Assembly (NCBI RefSeq): GCF_008931805.1
Contig: NZ_CP044399.1
Coordinates: 2,542,001 to 2,606,000 of the forward strand
Reading direction: 5' to 3'
Length of the DNA: 64,000 nt
Source: Moritella marina ATCC 15381
GTDB lineage: Bacteria; Pseudomonadota; Gammaproteobacteria; Enterobacterales; Moritellaceae
Position numbers and translations under genes: made by a program. The stretch's first letter is position 1. Each line of letters begins with the position of its first letter. This document shows, piece by piece, positions 55,055 to 64,000 of the stretch. The notes under the pieces are model-generated. The model made no database searches. It worked only from the letters and a program-made list of their open reading frames with translations, and was not told the origin of the DNA.

Positions 55055-55177
55055 CATGATGATTTAAAAGTGAAGTAAAGTGCAGGTATCAGGCAAGTCA
55101 TATAAACAGCTAAAATAGACCGATTCAAATTAACTATTTACTATAAAAAAGGCATCAAATTATGATAAAACAGGTAT

Positions 55178-55209
55178 AAAAAAAGCCTCAATTCAAATTG
55201 AGGCTTTTT
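55178..55209 (-). terminator. Terminator after the small acidic protein gene
   Basis: AAAAAGCCTCAATT and AATTGAGGCTTTTT are near-perfect arms; a run of seven T residues follows on the minus strand. It is 40 bases past the stop at 55250. Confidence 0.85.
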
Positions 55210-55249
55210 ATAATCAGTTTGCTATCGCAACATTAGTCTGTCGTGCAGA

Positions 55250-55360
55250 TTAGTTAACGCCTGACTCATCTTCAAGTTGGTCACCTAATTCCGCTTCCAA
55301 TTCTTGTTTTAATTCGTCTTGAAGTTGATAATACGATAAATCGTTTTCATTATAGTCCAT
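55250..55360 (-). CDS. 36-residue acidic small protein of unknown function
   Basis: Open frame MDYNENDLSYYQLQDELK... ending ...LEDESGVN. It is strongly acidic (about 12 Asp/Glu against two Lys) and predicted helical in the middle (LQDELKQELEAELGDQLE). AGGTGG lies just upstream of paired ATGs at 55363 and 55360, and a strong terminator follows, so it has all parts of a gene. I do not recognise a family. It could bind a basic protein or be an RNA-polymerase- or ribosome-associated small protein, but nothing in the sequence decides this. Confidence 0.6.
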   Translation of the reverse strand: MDYNENDLSYYQLQDELKQELEAELGDQLEDESGVN

Positions 55361-55731
55361 CATAACCACCTTAATAGTACTTAACAGTACGTCTTTAAAA
55401 TATGCCGATAATCGATAATCCGCTTATCACACTTCCCTGGAACAACCTTCTGCCCAGTCCATGTATTAATCCTAACACAGCATTTTAAGTCCGCAATATT
55501 TGTTGTTCTCGATGAAAATATTGATCCTCATCAATAAATCCATTCTGTAATTATTTATCAACATTTTGCTTGTGCGCTCTTCATATGAAAGCAAACAGAC
55601 GAAATAACAAAGGGATCACGACCTCGACATACAATAACGAGGCTAAAACTGAACGATAATAAACAAAATAGAACAACTTAATATAAGTTATACCAAAAAG
55701 TAATATGGGTGTTTTTTGACGCTAAAATCGA
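55361..55731. other. Gene-free spacer, 371 bases
   Basis: Between the acidic small protein and the RlmI-like gene, both on the minus strand. It must hold the small gene's promoter and the upstream gene's 3' end. A weak stem CCTCG/CGAGG is at 55622-55642. I see no coding frame, RNA gene or strong terminator. Confidence 0.5.
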
Positions 55732-56658
55732 CTACTCTGCTTTCGGCGAGTAAATAAAGATTAATACTTTAAGGCCTTTGCCCACTTCTGCTTCTTTAAA
55801 CACAGCTGGCGTTGGTAGTTGTTCTTGGAACACACAATCAGGGCAATGTTCAGCAACATTATCAAATAAGAACTGCTCACCAAGCTCTGGTGCATTTAAG
55901 CATAACATTACTTTACCGCCCGGTTTCATCAGCTGCGGAATGCGTTTAATGATCTTGCTGTAATCACGCTTAATATCGACACTGCCTTTTTGGAACGACG
56001 GTGGATCCGAGATCAACAAATCATAAGGACCATGCTTACGTAAACGCCCATATGATTTAAAGATATCAACACCTTCAAATTTAACTTTCTTAAGATCATG
56101 ACCATTACTGCGGTGGTTATCACGACCCATAGTCAGTGACGTACGGCTAAGATCGACGTTCATCACTTTGTCTGCCCCGCCCGCTAACGCAGCAACAGAG
56201 AACGCACAAGTATAAGAAAACAAGTTTAATACGTTAGCATTCTCAGACTGTGCTTTAACCCACTGACGACCATTGGCCATATCTAGGAACAAGCCAGTGT
56301 TTTGTGCACGACCAAACTCAAGATTGAAGGTCATGCCATTTTCAGTGATCTCGGTGCGATTACATTCTTCACCAAGAAACAATGACGTCGGTGCACGTTC
56401 ACGACAACGGAATTGCACTAATACCGTTTTACACTGTTCACCGAGTTGCGCCTGTAATGCTTCAGCGAGCAGTATCAAGTAATCGTTGTCTTCTTCTTTG
56501 TATAACGTAATAAGTGCAACTGGTGACAACCAATCGATATTCATGTGCTCGAAACCAGCATACGTATGGCCACGACCATGGAACAAGCGACAGGCATCTT
56601 CTGCAACAGCAGAGAAGTCAATAAATTCAAGCGGCAATTTCTTATCAGCCTCGGGCAT
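55732..56658 (-). CDS. RlmI-like class I SAM-dependent methyltransferase
   Basis: 308 residues. The C-terminal two thirds form the Rossmann domain: FLDMANGRQWV, VLNLFSYTCAFSVAALAGGADKVMNVDLSRTSL (SAM site), and DLLISDPPSFQKGSVDIKRDY with the DPPS catalytic motif of RNA m5C/N6 enzymes (RlmI/RlmK relatives). The N-terminal PUA of RlmI is absent. I start at the ATG at 56658 because the longer frame (from 56718) begins inside the upstream gene's terminator; a GTG at 56670 is also possible. rRNA or tRNA is the likely target, but the site is unknown. Confidence 0.82.
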   Translation of the reverse strand: MPEADKKLPLEFIDFSAVAEDACRLFHGRGHTYAGFEHMNIDWLSPVALITLYKEEDNDYLILLAEALQAQLGEQCKTVLVQFRCRERAPTSLFLGEECNRTEITENGMTFNLEFGRAQNTGLFLDMANGRQWVKAQSENANVLNLFSYTCAFSVAALAGGADKVMNVDLSRTSLTMGRDNHRSNGHDLKKVKFEGVDIFKSYGRLRKHGPYDLLISDPPSFQKGSVDIKRDYSKIIKRIPQLMKPGGKVMLCLNAPELGEQFLFDNVAEHCPDCVFQEQLPTPAVFKEAEVGKGLKVLIFIYSPKAE

Positions 56659-56702
56659 AGCAACAGTCACAATCTTATTCACCTTAATTAATCGTATAAA
56701 AC

Positions 56703-56731
56703 AAAAAGGGATGCACACTGTACATCCCTTT
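56703..56731 (-). terminator. Rho-independent terminator after the PerM-family gene
   Basis: AAAGGGATG and CATCCCTTT pair around a 9-base loop; the minus strand continues TTTTTGT. Its position rules out the long N-terminal extension of the following methyltransferase gene. Confidence 0.75.
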
Positions 56732-56773
56732 CTTCAATTCATCGTATTATACTTGATTAACGCTAAATTGCGA

Positions 56774-57850
56774 TCAAGCCTCTTGGTTATTTTTTACTTC
56801 AACATCACGGTTTATCTTCACATCGACATCACTGCTGATCAGTATCGACATCCAATTGTTGTCGTTAATAGTTTCTAAACCAATTTTAACAATCATCGTC
56901 AGTGGTACAGCCAATAACATACCGACCAGACCAAGCAACCAGCCCCAGAAGATCAATGATAAGAAGACAATCAAGGTCGATAAACCCAGACCTTTGCCCA
57001 TGAAGCGTGGTTCGATCACATTCCCCATGACCAAGTTAATCGTCACATAACCAATAGCGACAGCACCCGCTTCCGGTAAACCCAGTTGCAACATAGTCAA
57101 GATCACCGCAGGGACTGCCGCAATTAACGAGCCGATATTCGGTACATAGTTAAGTAGGAATGCGATTAACCCCCATAGTAGGTAAAAATCAACGTCCATT
57201 AAAAACAACATTAAACCAACAGACATCCCCGTGGCAATACTGACTAAGGTTTTAATCGCGACGTATTTATTCACAGAGTCTAAGAACTTGTCTAATTGTG
57301 CTAATTTGAAATCTGGGTCTTTAAACATTAAGTGTAGTTTCTTCGGTAATACATCACCTTCAAACAACATAAACACCACAGTTAACAAGATCAGGAAGAT
57401 GTTAGCCATTACCCCAGATAAACTGCTGACCATGCTCGATACCATAGTTACAGCCGTACCTGGATTGAAGTATTCGAGTAGGGTATCTGACGATATTTGA
57501 ATATTGTATTTATTCAAAAACACCACCAAGTCTCCGTAGTGGCCTCTGATCTGACTTTGGTAGTCACCAATATTGCTGGTGAGCTGCTGTACACTTGAGC
57601 CAATCACACTGGTGATTGTCAAGCCAATCATGATCGCAACAATCAACACCACGAAAATGGCGATTGCTCGTGGTATACGGCAACGTGTAATCAACTCGAC
57701 TAATGGATTACAGATAATGGCAATAAATATCGCCAGTAAAAATGGAATGATGATCGGAGTGGCAATTTTAATACCACCAAGAATAATGATCACCGCAGCT
57801 ATCATCACCAAATTACGCATTTGGCTATTTTCGTTTAATATAAGTTTCAT
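56774..57850 (-). CDS. AI-2E/PerM-family membrane transporter
   Basis: 358 residues with about seven hydrophobic segments in the typical 3 + long loop + 4 arrangement. Hallmarks: IIIPFLLAIFIAIICNPLVELITRCRIPRAIAIFVVL at the N terminus and the C-terminal LLNYVPNIGSLIAAVPAVILTML, MGNVIEPRFMGKGLGLSTLIVFLSLIFWGWLLGLVGMLLAVPLT. Family members (PerM, TqsA, YdiK) export small molecules or act as Na+/H+ antiporters; the substrate here is unknown. Confidence 0.9.
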   Translation of the reverse strand: MKLILNENSQMRNLVMIAAVIIILGGIKIATPIIIPFLLAIFIAIICNPLVELITRCRIPRAIAIFVVLIVAIMIGLTITSVIGSSVQQLTSNIGDYQSQIRGHYGDLVVFLNKYNIQISSDTLLEYFNPGTAVTMVSSMVSSLSGVMANIFLILLTVVFMLFEGDVLPKKLHLMFKDPDFKLAQLDKFLDSVNKYVAIKTLVSIATGMSVGLMLFLMDVDFYLLWGLIAFLLNYVPNIGSLIAAVPAVILTMLQLGLPEAGAVAIGYVTINLVMGNVIEPRFMGKGLGLSTLIVFLSLIFWGWLLGLVGMLLAVPLTMIVKIGLETINDNNWMSILISSDVDVKINRDVEVKNNQEA

Positions 57851-58034
57851 AGTTACTCATTAAGGAGCTCATAGTCGCCAGTAGTCTACGGCATGACTGA
57901 TGAATATAACCTTAACAGGGTAAAAACAATAATGATATTATATTGATGGTTTGCGTGCAAAATGAGTGCAAATGACATTACAAACTGAACTGAAGATGAT
58001 TAACTGAATGATAATCATATAGTTGAAGCAGAAA

Positions 58035-58110
58035 TGGTGGAGCCAAACGGGATCGAACCGATGACCTCGACACTGCCAGTGTCGCGCTCTCCCAACTGAG
58101 CTATGGCCCC
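58035..58110 (-). tRNA. tRNA-Ala(GGC)
   Basis: 76 bases with encoded CCA. Acceptor GGGGCCA/TGGCTCC, anticodon loop CTGGCAG giving GGC, T arm GGTTCGATCC. It lies downstream of gltX on the same strand, a common gammaproteobacterial pairing. Confidence 0.97.
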
Positions 58111-58113
58111 ATT

Positions 58114-58140
58114 TCTGCAGCAACTTGGTGTTGCTGCAGA
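58114..58140 (-). terminator. Perfect 11-bp stem-loop between gltX and tRNA-Ala
   Basis: TCTGCAGCAAC and GTTGCTGCAGA are exact reverse complements around TTGGT. It ends 4 bases before the tRNA 5' end, with no T run, so it may be an RNA-processing site or a boundary of the gltX transcript. Confidence 0.5.
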
Positions 58141-58226
58141 GATAATATTCTATCTGCCGTTTTAGTGTCAATATCTACAATATAAAATCACGACCAAACG
58201 ACAGAAAGGTTATTATTCACACACCG

Positions 58227-59648
58227 TTAGGCGTTTTCACGTGCAGCAATAAATGCTAACGCTTTGTCGATACCAGCAAGGCTACGTTCTTTGCCGATAA
58301 GCTTTAATGTTACATCTAATGACGGAGATTGACCGGCACCAGTAATCGCAACACGTAATGGCATACCCACTTTACCCATGCCAACTTCAAGCTCAGTCGC
58401 AGTGTCGTTAATTGCAGCGTGTAATACTTCAGCATCGCTCCAATCTGCAATAGCAGCTAATTTCTCTTGCACTTTAACTAATGCATCTTTTGCTACTGGA
58501 CGTAAGTGTTTCTTCGCGGCAGTTGCATCAAAATCAGCGTAGTCTTCAAAGAAGTAACGGCTAGATGCAGCAAGTTCTTTCAGTGTTTTAGCACGTTCAG
58601 CAAGTACCTTAACGATCTCAGCCAGCGCTGGACCATTCGTGATATCAATACCTTGGTCTGCCATGTGCCACTCTAGGTGTGATGCAACATATTCAGGCGC
58701 CAGTGTTTTGATGTAATGTTGGTTAACCCATTGTAGCTTTTCAGTATTAAACGCTGATGGCGCTTTGTTTACTGCATCTAAGCTAAACAGTTTGATCATT
58801 TCTTCAGTGCTGAAGATCTCTTGATCGCCATGTGACCAACCTAAACGAACTAAATAGTTTAGTAGTGCTTCAGGTAGGTAACCGTCATCACGGTATTGCA
58901 TAACGCCAACAGCGCCATGACGCTTAGACAATTTAGCGCCGTCATCACCTAAGATCATTGCAACGTGTGCGTACTGTGGAACAGGCGCGCCAAGTGCTTT
59001 TAGGATATTGATTTGACGTGGTGTATTGTTCAGGTGATCTTCACCACGAACAACATTCGTAATGCCCATATCCCAGTCATCAACAACAACACAGAAGTTG
59101 TATGTTGGTGAACCATCAGTACGGCGGATAATCAGATCATCTAATTCAGTATTGGCAAATTCAACTTTGCCACGGATTTTGTCATCAACGATAACAGAAC
59201 CTTCTTTCGGGTTGCGGAAACGCACAACGAAATCAGCACCAGTGTCTTCAATGTCACCGTGGCTACATTTACCATCGTAACGTGGGCTTTCTTTCGCATC
59301 CATTTGCGCTGCACGTAACTCGTCTAGACGTTCACGTGAACAATAACATTTGTATGCTTTGTCTTCTGCAAGCAGTTGATCAACTAATTCGTTGTAACGA
59401 TCGAAACGTTGAGTTTGGAAATACGGACCTTCATCCCAATCCAGACCAGCCCATTTCATGCCTTCTAAGATCGCGTCAACCGCTTCTTGAGTAGAACGTT
59501 CTAAATCAGTATCTTCGATACGCAATACAAATTCACCACCTTGGCTTTTTGCATGTAACCAAGAATAAAGCGCTGTACGTGCGCCGCCTACGTGCAAGTA
59601 GCCAGTTGGGCTAGGTGCAAAACGAGTCTTAACAGTCATAAGTCTCAC
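58227..59648 (-). CDS. gltX: Glutamyl-tRNA synthetase
   Basis: 473 residues of class I aa[26 protein letters not shown] holds the HIGH-like motif; the zinc-type insert has [16 protein letters not shown]; the KMSKS equivalent is [11 protein letters not shown]; anticodon-binding helices fill about 320-470. The start is a GTG at 59648 with AAAGG five bases upstream, or the ATG three codons later (MTVKTRF, which aligns with the E. coli start). Confidence 0.97.
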   Translation of the reverse strand: MRLMTVKTRFAPSPTGYLHVGGARTALYSWLHAKSQGGEFVLRIEDTDLERSTQEAVDAILEGMKWAGLDWDEGPYFQTQRFDRYNELVDQLLAEDKAYKCYCSRERLDELRAAQMDAKESPRYDGKCSHGDIEDTGADFVVRFRNPKEGSVIVDDKIRGKVEFANTELDDLIIRRTDGSPTYNFCVVVDDWDMGITNVVRGEDHLNNTPRQINILKALGAPVPQYAHVAMILGDDGAKLSKRHGAVGVMQYRDDGYLPEALLNYLVRLGWSHGDQEIFSTEEMIKLFSLDAVNKAPSAFNTEKLQWVNQHYIKTLAPEYVASHLEWHMADQGIDITNGPALAEIVKVLAERAKTLKELAASSRYFFEDYADFDATAAKKHLRPVAKDALVKVQEKLAAIADWSDAEVLHAAINDTATELEVGMGKVGMPLRVAITGAGQSPSLDVTLKLIGKERSLAGIDKALAFIAARENA

Positions 59649-59908
59649 AATACCTTTTACATTATATGATTCGCTTAACCAACCAACAGGTTAAGCACAT
59701 GATGCTGCGCATTTTACCATTAAAGCTAAAACTAACAACACGCGAACTAAAATTAAGTGTTCAAAATGTTATTACTCCTGCAAACCGCTCAAGACATCCA
59801 TGTTCGCTTAGACAAGGCCATCCATGGCCATGTATGTTTGCGATAGCAATAACATTTTTCTATACAGTTTGCTTATCGAAACTGATATCAACTTTTACCA
59901 TAAACTAA

Positions 59909-62002
<2,094 letters not shown>

Positions 62003-62020
62003 TTATCTGAATAACATGAT

Positions 62021-63148
62021 TTATTTCGCTAATGAACGATTTTCTAATTTGCGAATAAACGCGCGATCTTGCTCGATAGCGTCTTCTAATAATGGATTAC
62101 GAGACCCATCCATTAATAAACCATCAACGCCGTCAGCAATGCGCTCTGCTGCACTTAGCATCAGTGCATAATTATGTGATGCTTGACCTGCACATGGAAA
62201 CATCATGAATAGCGATACCCCTGGAGACTCAAACTGCTCCATCGTATCAATATCAAACGTACCTGGTTTAACCATATTCGCAAGGCTAAAGATAACTGCG
62301 CCTTTACCTGCAGCATCCACGTGGCGATGGAAAATATCCATTGCACCAAATTTGAAGCCAAAGGCAGATAGCTCTTGTAATAATGCGGCGCCAGCAATGC
62401 TCTTGCCTTCACGCGCCATAATATTGATTACAAATACAGCTTCATCTGGCAATATTTCTTCAGGTTGAGCGCTTGTATCGTTATCATTTTTAGTCAGACT
62501 ATCCAGATGATCAACAGCCGTATGATCAACAACGTTGTGAGAAAAAGCACTATCTTCACGCACTGTATCAATCACAATCTCAGCGTGTTCAACAGCTTGA
62601 ATGTGGTTTAAACTCTCGTCATTATCAACGGTAGGGGCGGTATCATGCACCACGTGAGCGACAGGTCTAATAACAGGGCGAATTTCGTCATCATCCCCTG
62701 TTATCGCTTCATGTTCAGCATTGTTTACAACTTCCGCGCTAACCACATCATAACTTAAATCGTTTTTAACACTGTTATTCCCATCGGATGCAGTCAAAGA
62801 CCCTTCAACATCGGTTGCAGAAAACGAACTCGCTAGCCCACTATTACTTACAGCACTCATCTTAATAGCACTATTAAACTGCGGCTCAATTTTTTCAACG
62901 GCGACAGGTGTCGACTCTTCACGGCCTAAGTTTATCGTCGGCTCGACAGACTTAGTCACAACGCGTTTTTCACCGATGCCATCAAGGTCAAAGCCTTGTT
63001 CATCTTTAACGCTCTGACGAACTTTACCTAACGGTTTATCTTTTAATGGTTTTACTTCGTTCTTTTTATTCGACCAAAGGCCGTGGGCAATTAAAGCAAC
63101 AATTGCAATAAACCCTAATATGATGAGAACAAGTCGCAAATCTTGCAT
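62021..63148 (-). CDS. zipA: Cell division protein ZipA
   Basis: 375 residues. N-terminal membrane anchor (LRLVLIILGFIAIVALIAHGLW) facing the cytoplasm, a long disordered acidic linker (about 30-235, many Val, Asp, Asn), and the C-terminal FtsZ-binding domain (about 240-375; FVINIMAREGKSIAGAALLQELSAFGFKFGAMDIFHRH, FSLANMVKPGTFDIDTMEQFESPGVSLFMMFP). Anchors FtsZ to the membrane at midcell. The smc-zipA-ligA order is conserved in gammaproteobacteria. Confidence 0.96.
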   Translation of the reverse strand: MQDLRLVLIILGFIAIVALIAHGLWSNKKNEVKPLKDKPLGKVRQSVKDEQGFDLDGIGEKRVVTKSVEPTINLGREESTPVAVEKIEPQFNSAIKMSAVSNSGLASSFSATDVEGSLTASDGNNSVKNDLSYDVVSAEVVNNAEHEAITGDDDEIRPVIRPVAHVVHDTAPTVDNDESLNHIQAVEHAEIVIDTVREDSAFSHNVVDHTAVDHLDSLTKNDNDTSAQPEEILPDEAVFVINIMAREGKSIAGAALLQELSAFGFKFGAMDIFHRHVDAAGKGAVIFSLANMVKPGTFDIDTMEQFESPGVSLFMMFPCAGQASHNYALMLSAAERIADGVDGLLMDGSRNPLLEDAIEQDRAFIRKLENRSLAK

Positions 63149-63167
63149 AACAGCCTATCTCTTAATG

Positions 63168-64000
63168 TTAATTGTCTGTAAGTTCTACCGCTGTCGATAT
63201 ATCGACTGCGACGATTCGAGAGACCCCAGGTTCATGCATGGTCACTCCTATTAATTGCTGAGCCATTTCCATGGCTAACTTATTATGACTAATATAAATA
63301 AATTGTACTGTTTCTGACATCTCCTGAACCAGTTTACAAAAACGCCCGACATTTAACTCATCGAGTGGCGCGTCCACTTCATCTAACATACAAAATGGCG
63401 CAGGGTTTAATCGAAATATCGCAAACACTAATGACAATGCAGTTAAGGCTTTTTCACCACCGGAAAGCAATGAAATACGCGCATTTTTTTTACCTGGAGG
63501 GCGCGCCATAATGGTGACCCCCGAGTCCAATAAATTACTTGATGTAAGCTCTAACCAAGCAGCACCACCACCAAATACTTTGGGGAATAGTGCTTTAAAA
63601 TCGGTGTTTATTTTTTCAAACGTTGTCGCAAACCGAGCACGAGTCTGTTTATCAATTTTAACAATCGCCGCTTCGAGCGTCTCGATAGCTTTCTCTAAAT
63701 CATCAGTTTGTTCGTCTAAATACTGCTTGCGCTGCGATTGTTGTTCAAATTCTTCGACTGCCGCCAAGTTAACAGCGCCTATCTTTTGTAATTGTGCTTC
63801 TAGTTGTTTCAACTGTTGCTGGTATTCTTTTAACGTTAATATATTAACACACTCACGTTTCAATGTGTCTACATCCACATGGTCATCCGCAATTTGTTGA
63901 TATAATAGCTGTTCTCTTGCTTTGTTGTTCGCCTGCTTTAAATCTAACTGCTGTACTTTGTCTTTCACTTTTAAGCTACTTGACATTATCCTAGCACGTT
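63168..64000 (-). CDS. smc: Chromosome segregation protein SMC, C-terminal part
   Basis: The frame continues without a stop past the right edge, so only about the last 277 residues are seen; the ATG at 63986 is internal. A coiled-coil segment (about the first 110 visible residues) leads into the C-terminal ATPase head: ABC signature [21 protein letters not shown] and Walker [20 protein letters not shown], with the H-loop region [22 protein letters not shown]. This is the canonical SMC that condenses and segregates the chromosome. Confidence 0.95.
   Translation of the reverse strand, partial: RARIMSSSLKVKDKVQQLDLKQANNKAREQLLYQQIADDHVDVDTLKRECVNILTLKEYQQQLKQLEAQLQKIGAVNLAAVEEFEQQSQRKQYLDEQTDDLEKAIETLEAAIVKIDKQTRARFATTFEKINTDFKALFPKVFGGGAAWLELTSSNLLDSGVTIMARPPGKKNARISLLSGGEKALTALSLVFAIFRLNPAPFCMLDEVDAPLDELNVGRFCKLVQEMSETVQFIYISHNKLAMEMAQQLIGVTMHEPGVSRIVAVDISTAVELTDN

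Noticed and set aside
54925-55128. 67-codon minus-strand open frame in the DnaA-box region
   Set aside because: No ribosome-binding site, composition of AT-rich noise, and it overlaps the DnaA boxes.
54527-55177. Chromosome or plasmid replication origin
   Set aside because: No dnaA, dnaN, gidA, rep or par genes nearby, only four boxes, and no GATC cluster.
57670-57680. Further GTATAC cores as GntR operators (also inside pflB, guaD and the transglycosylase gene)
   Set aside because: They lie inside coding sequences and lack the TT...AA flanks of the candidate operators.
59666-59908. 80-codon plus-strand open frame between gltX and ligA
   Set aside because: No ribosome-binding site and no recognisable features; most likely chance.

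Overview
The window looks like chromosomal DNA of a marine gammaproteobacterium, most likely Moritella or a close relative near Vibrio, Shewanella and Photobacterium. I base this on gene content (FlgT/FlgO/FlgP of sheathed polar flagella, the smc-zipA-ligA order, yfbV-ackA-pta, focA-pflB-pflA, VC2046-type and YfbV-type proteins, many tRNA-Tyr copies) and on AT-rich spacers. I see no insertion sequence, prophage or CRISPR array. Gene identities are by recognition of motifs, not by database search.

Layout. 1-8.3 kb: a cut-off secreted protein, an HSL-type hydrolase, the flagellar H-ring genes flgT and (lipoprotein)-flgO-flgP read outward from two facing sigma-54 promoters, menA, and an unusual MltF-like transglycosylase with two solute-binding domains. 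8.4-16.4 kb: a DAACS symporter, then the first half of a purine catabolic region (AzgA-type permease and hiuH on minus; puuE-uraD-alc-allA-puuD on plus). 16.5-24.7 kb: PAP2 phosphatase, HD-GYP protein, TDT transporter with divergent LysR regulator, a FimV-like LysM protein, a RutR-like TetR regulator with its probable operator, and two glycosyltransferases. 24.8-32.1 kb: second half of purine catabolism (xdhA-xdhB-xdhC-guaD) and a GntR/FCD regulator. Together the two halves encode guanine -> xanthine -> urate -> 5-hydroxyisourate -> OHCU -> allantoin -> allantoate -> ureidoglycolate -> glyoxylate + urea, with uptake. A palindrome TTGTATACAA occurs before puuE and before xdhA, with a one-mismatch copy before the GntR gene, which suggests one regulon.

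32.2-34.9 kb holds the most interesting locus: a NifU-like scaffold gene plus a GGGtGRT-family gene whose leader contains what I read as a fluoride (crcB-motif) riboswitch, with its own promoter and an 8-base anti-Shine-Dalgarno sequence inside the aptamer. Just upstream lies a VC2046-type gene that appears to start at ATT. 34.9-35.9 kb: five identical tRNA-Tyr(GTA) genes in tandem with two families of repeated spacers.

36-44.5 kb: a type IV pilin-like protein, a REC-TPR response regulator, xthA, a second single-domain MltF-like protein, and a basic amino acid ABC transporter whose ATPase gene ends in a triplicated LAPKY-stop unit. 44.5-54.5 kb: the mixed-acid block focA-pflB-pflA (class II FNR promoter), rlmA, yfbV, ackA, pta. 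54.5-55.2 kb: an AT-rich gene-free stretch with four DnaA boxes, two of them in a 27-bp palindrome. 55.2-64 kb: a 36-residue acidic protein, an RlmI-like methyltransferase, a PerM-family protein, tRNA-Ala(GGC), gltX, ligA, zipA and the 3' part of smc.
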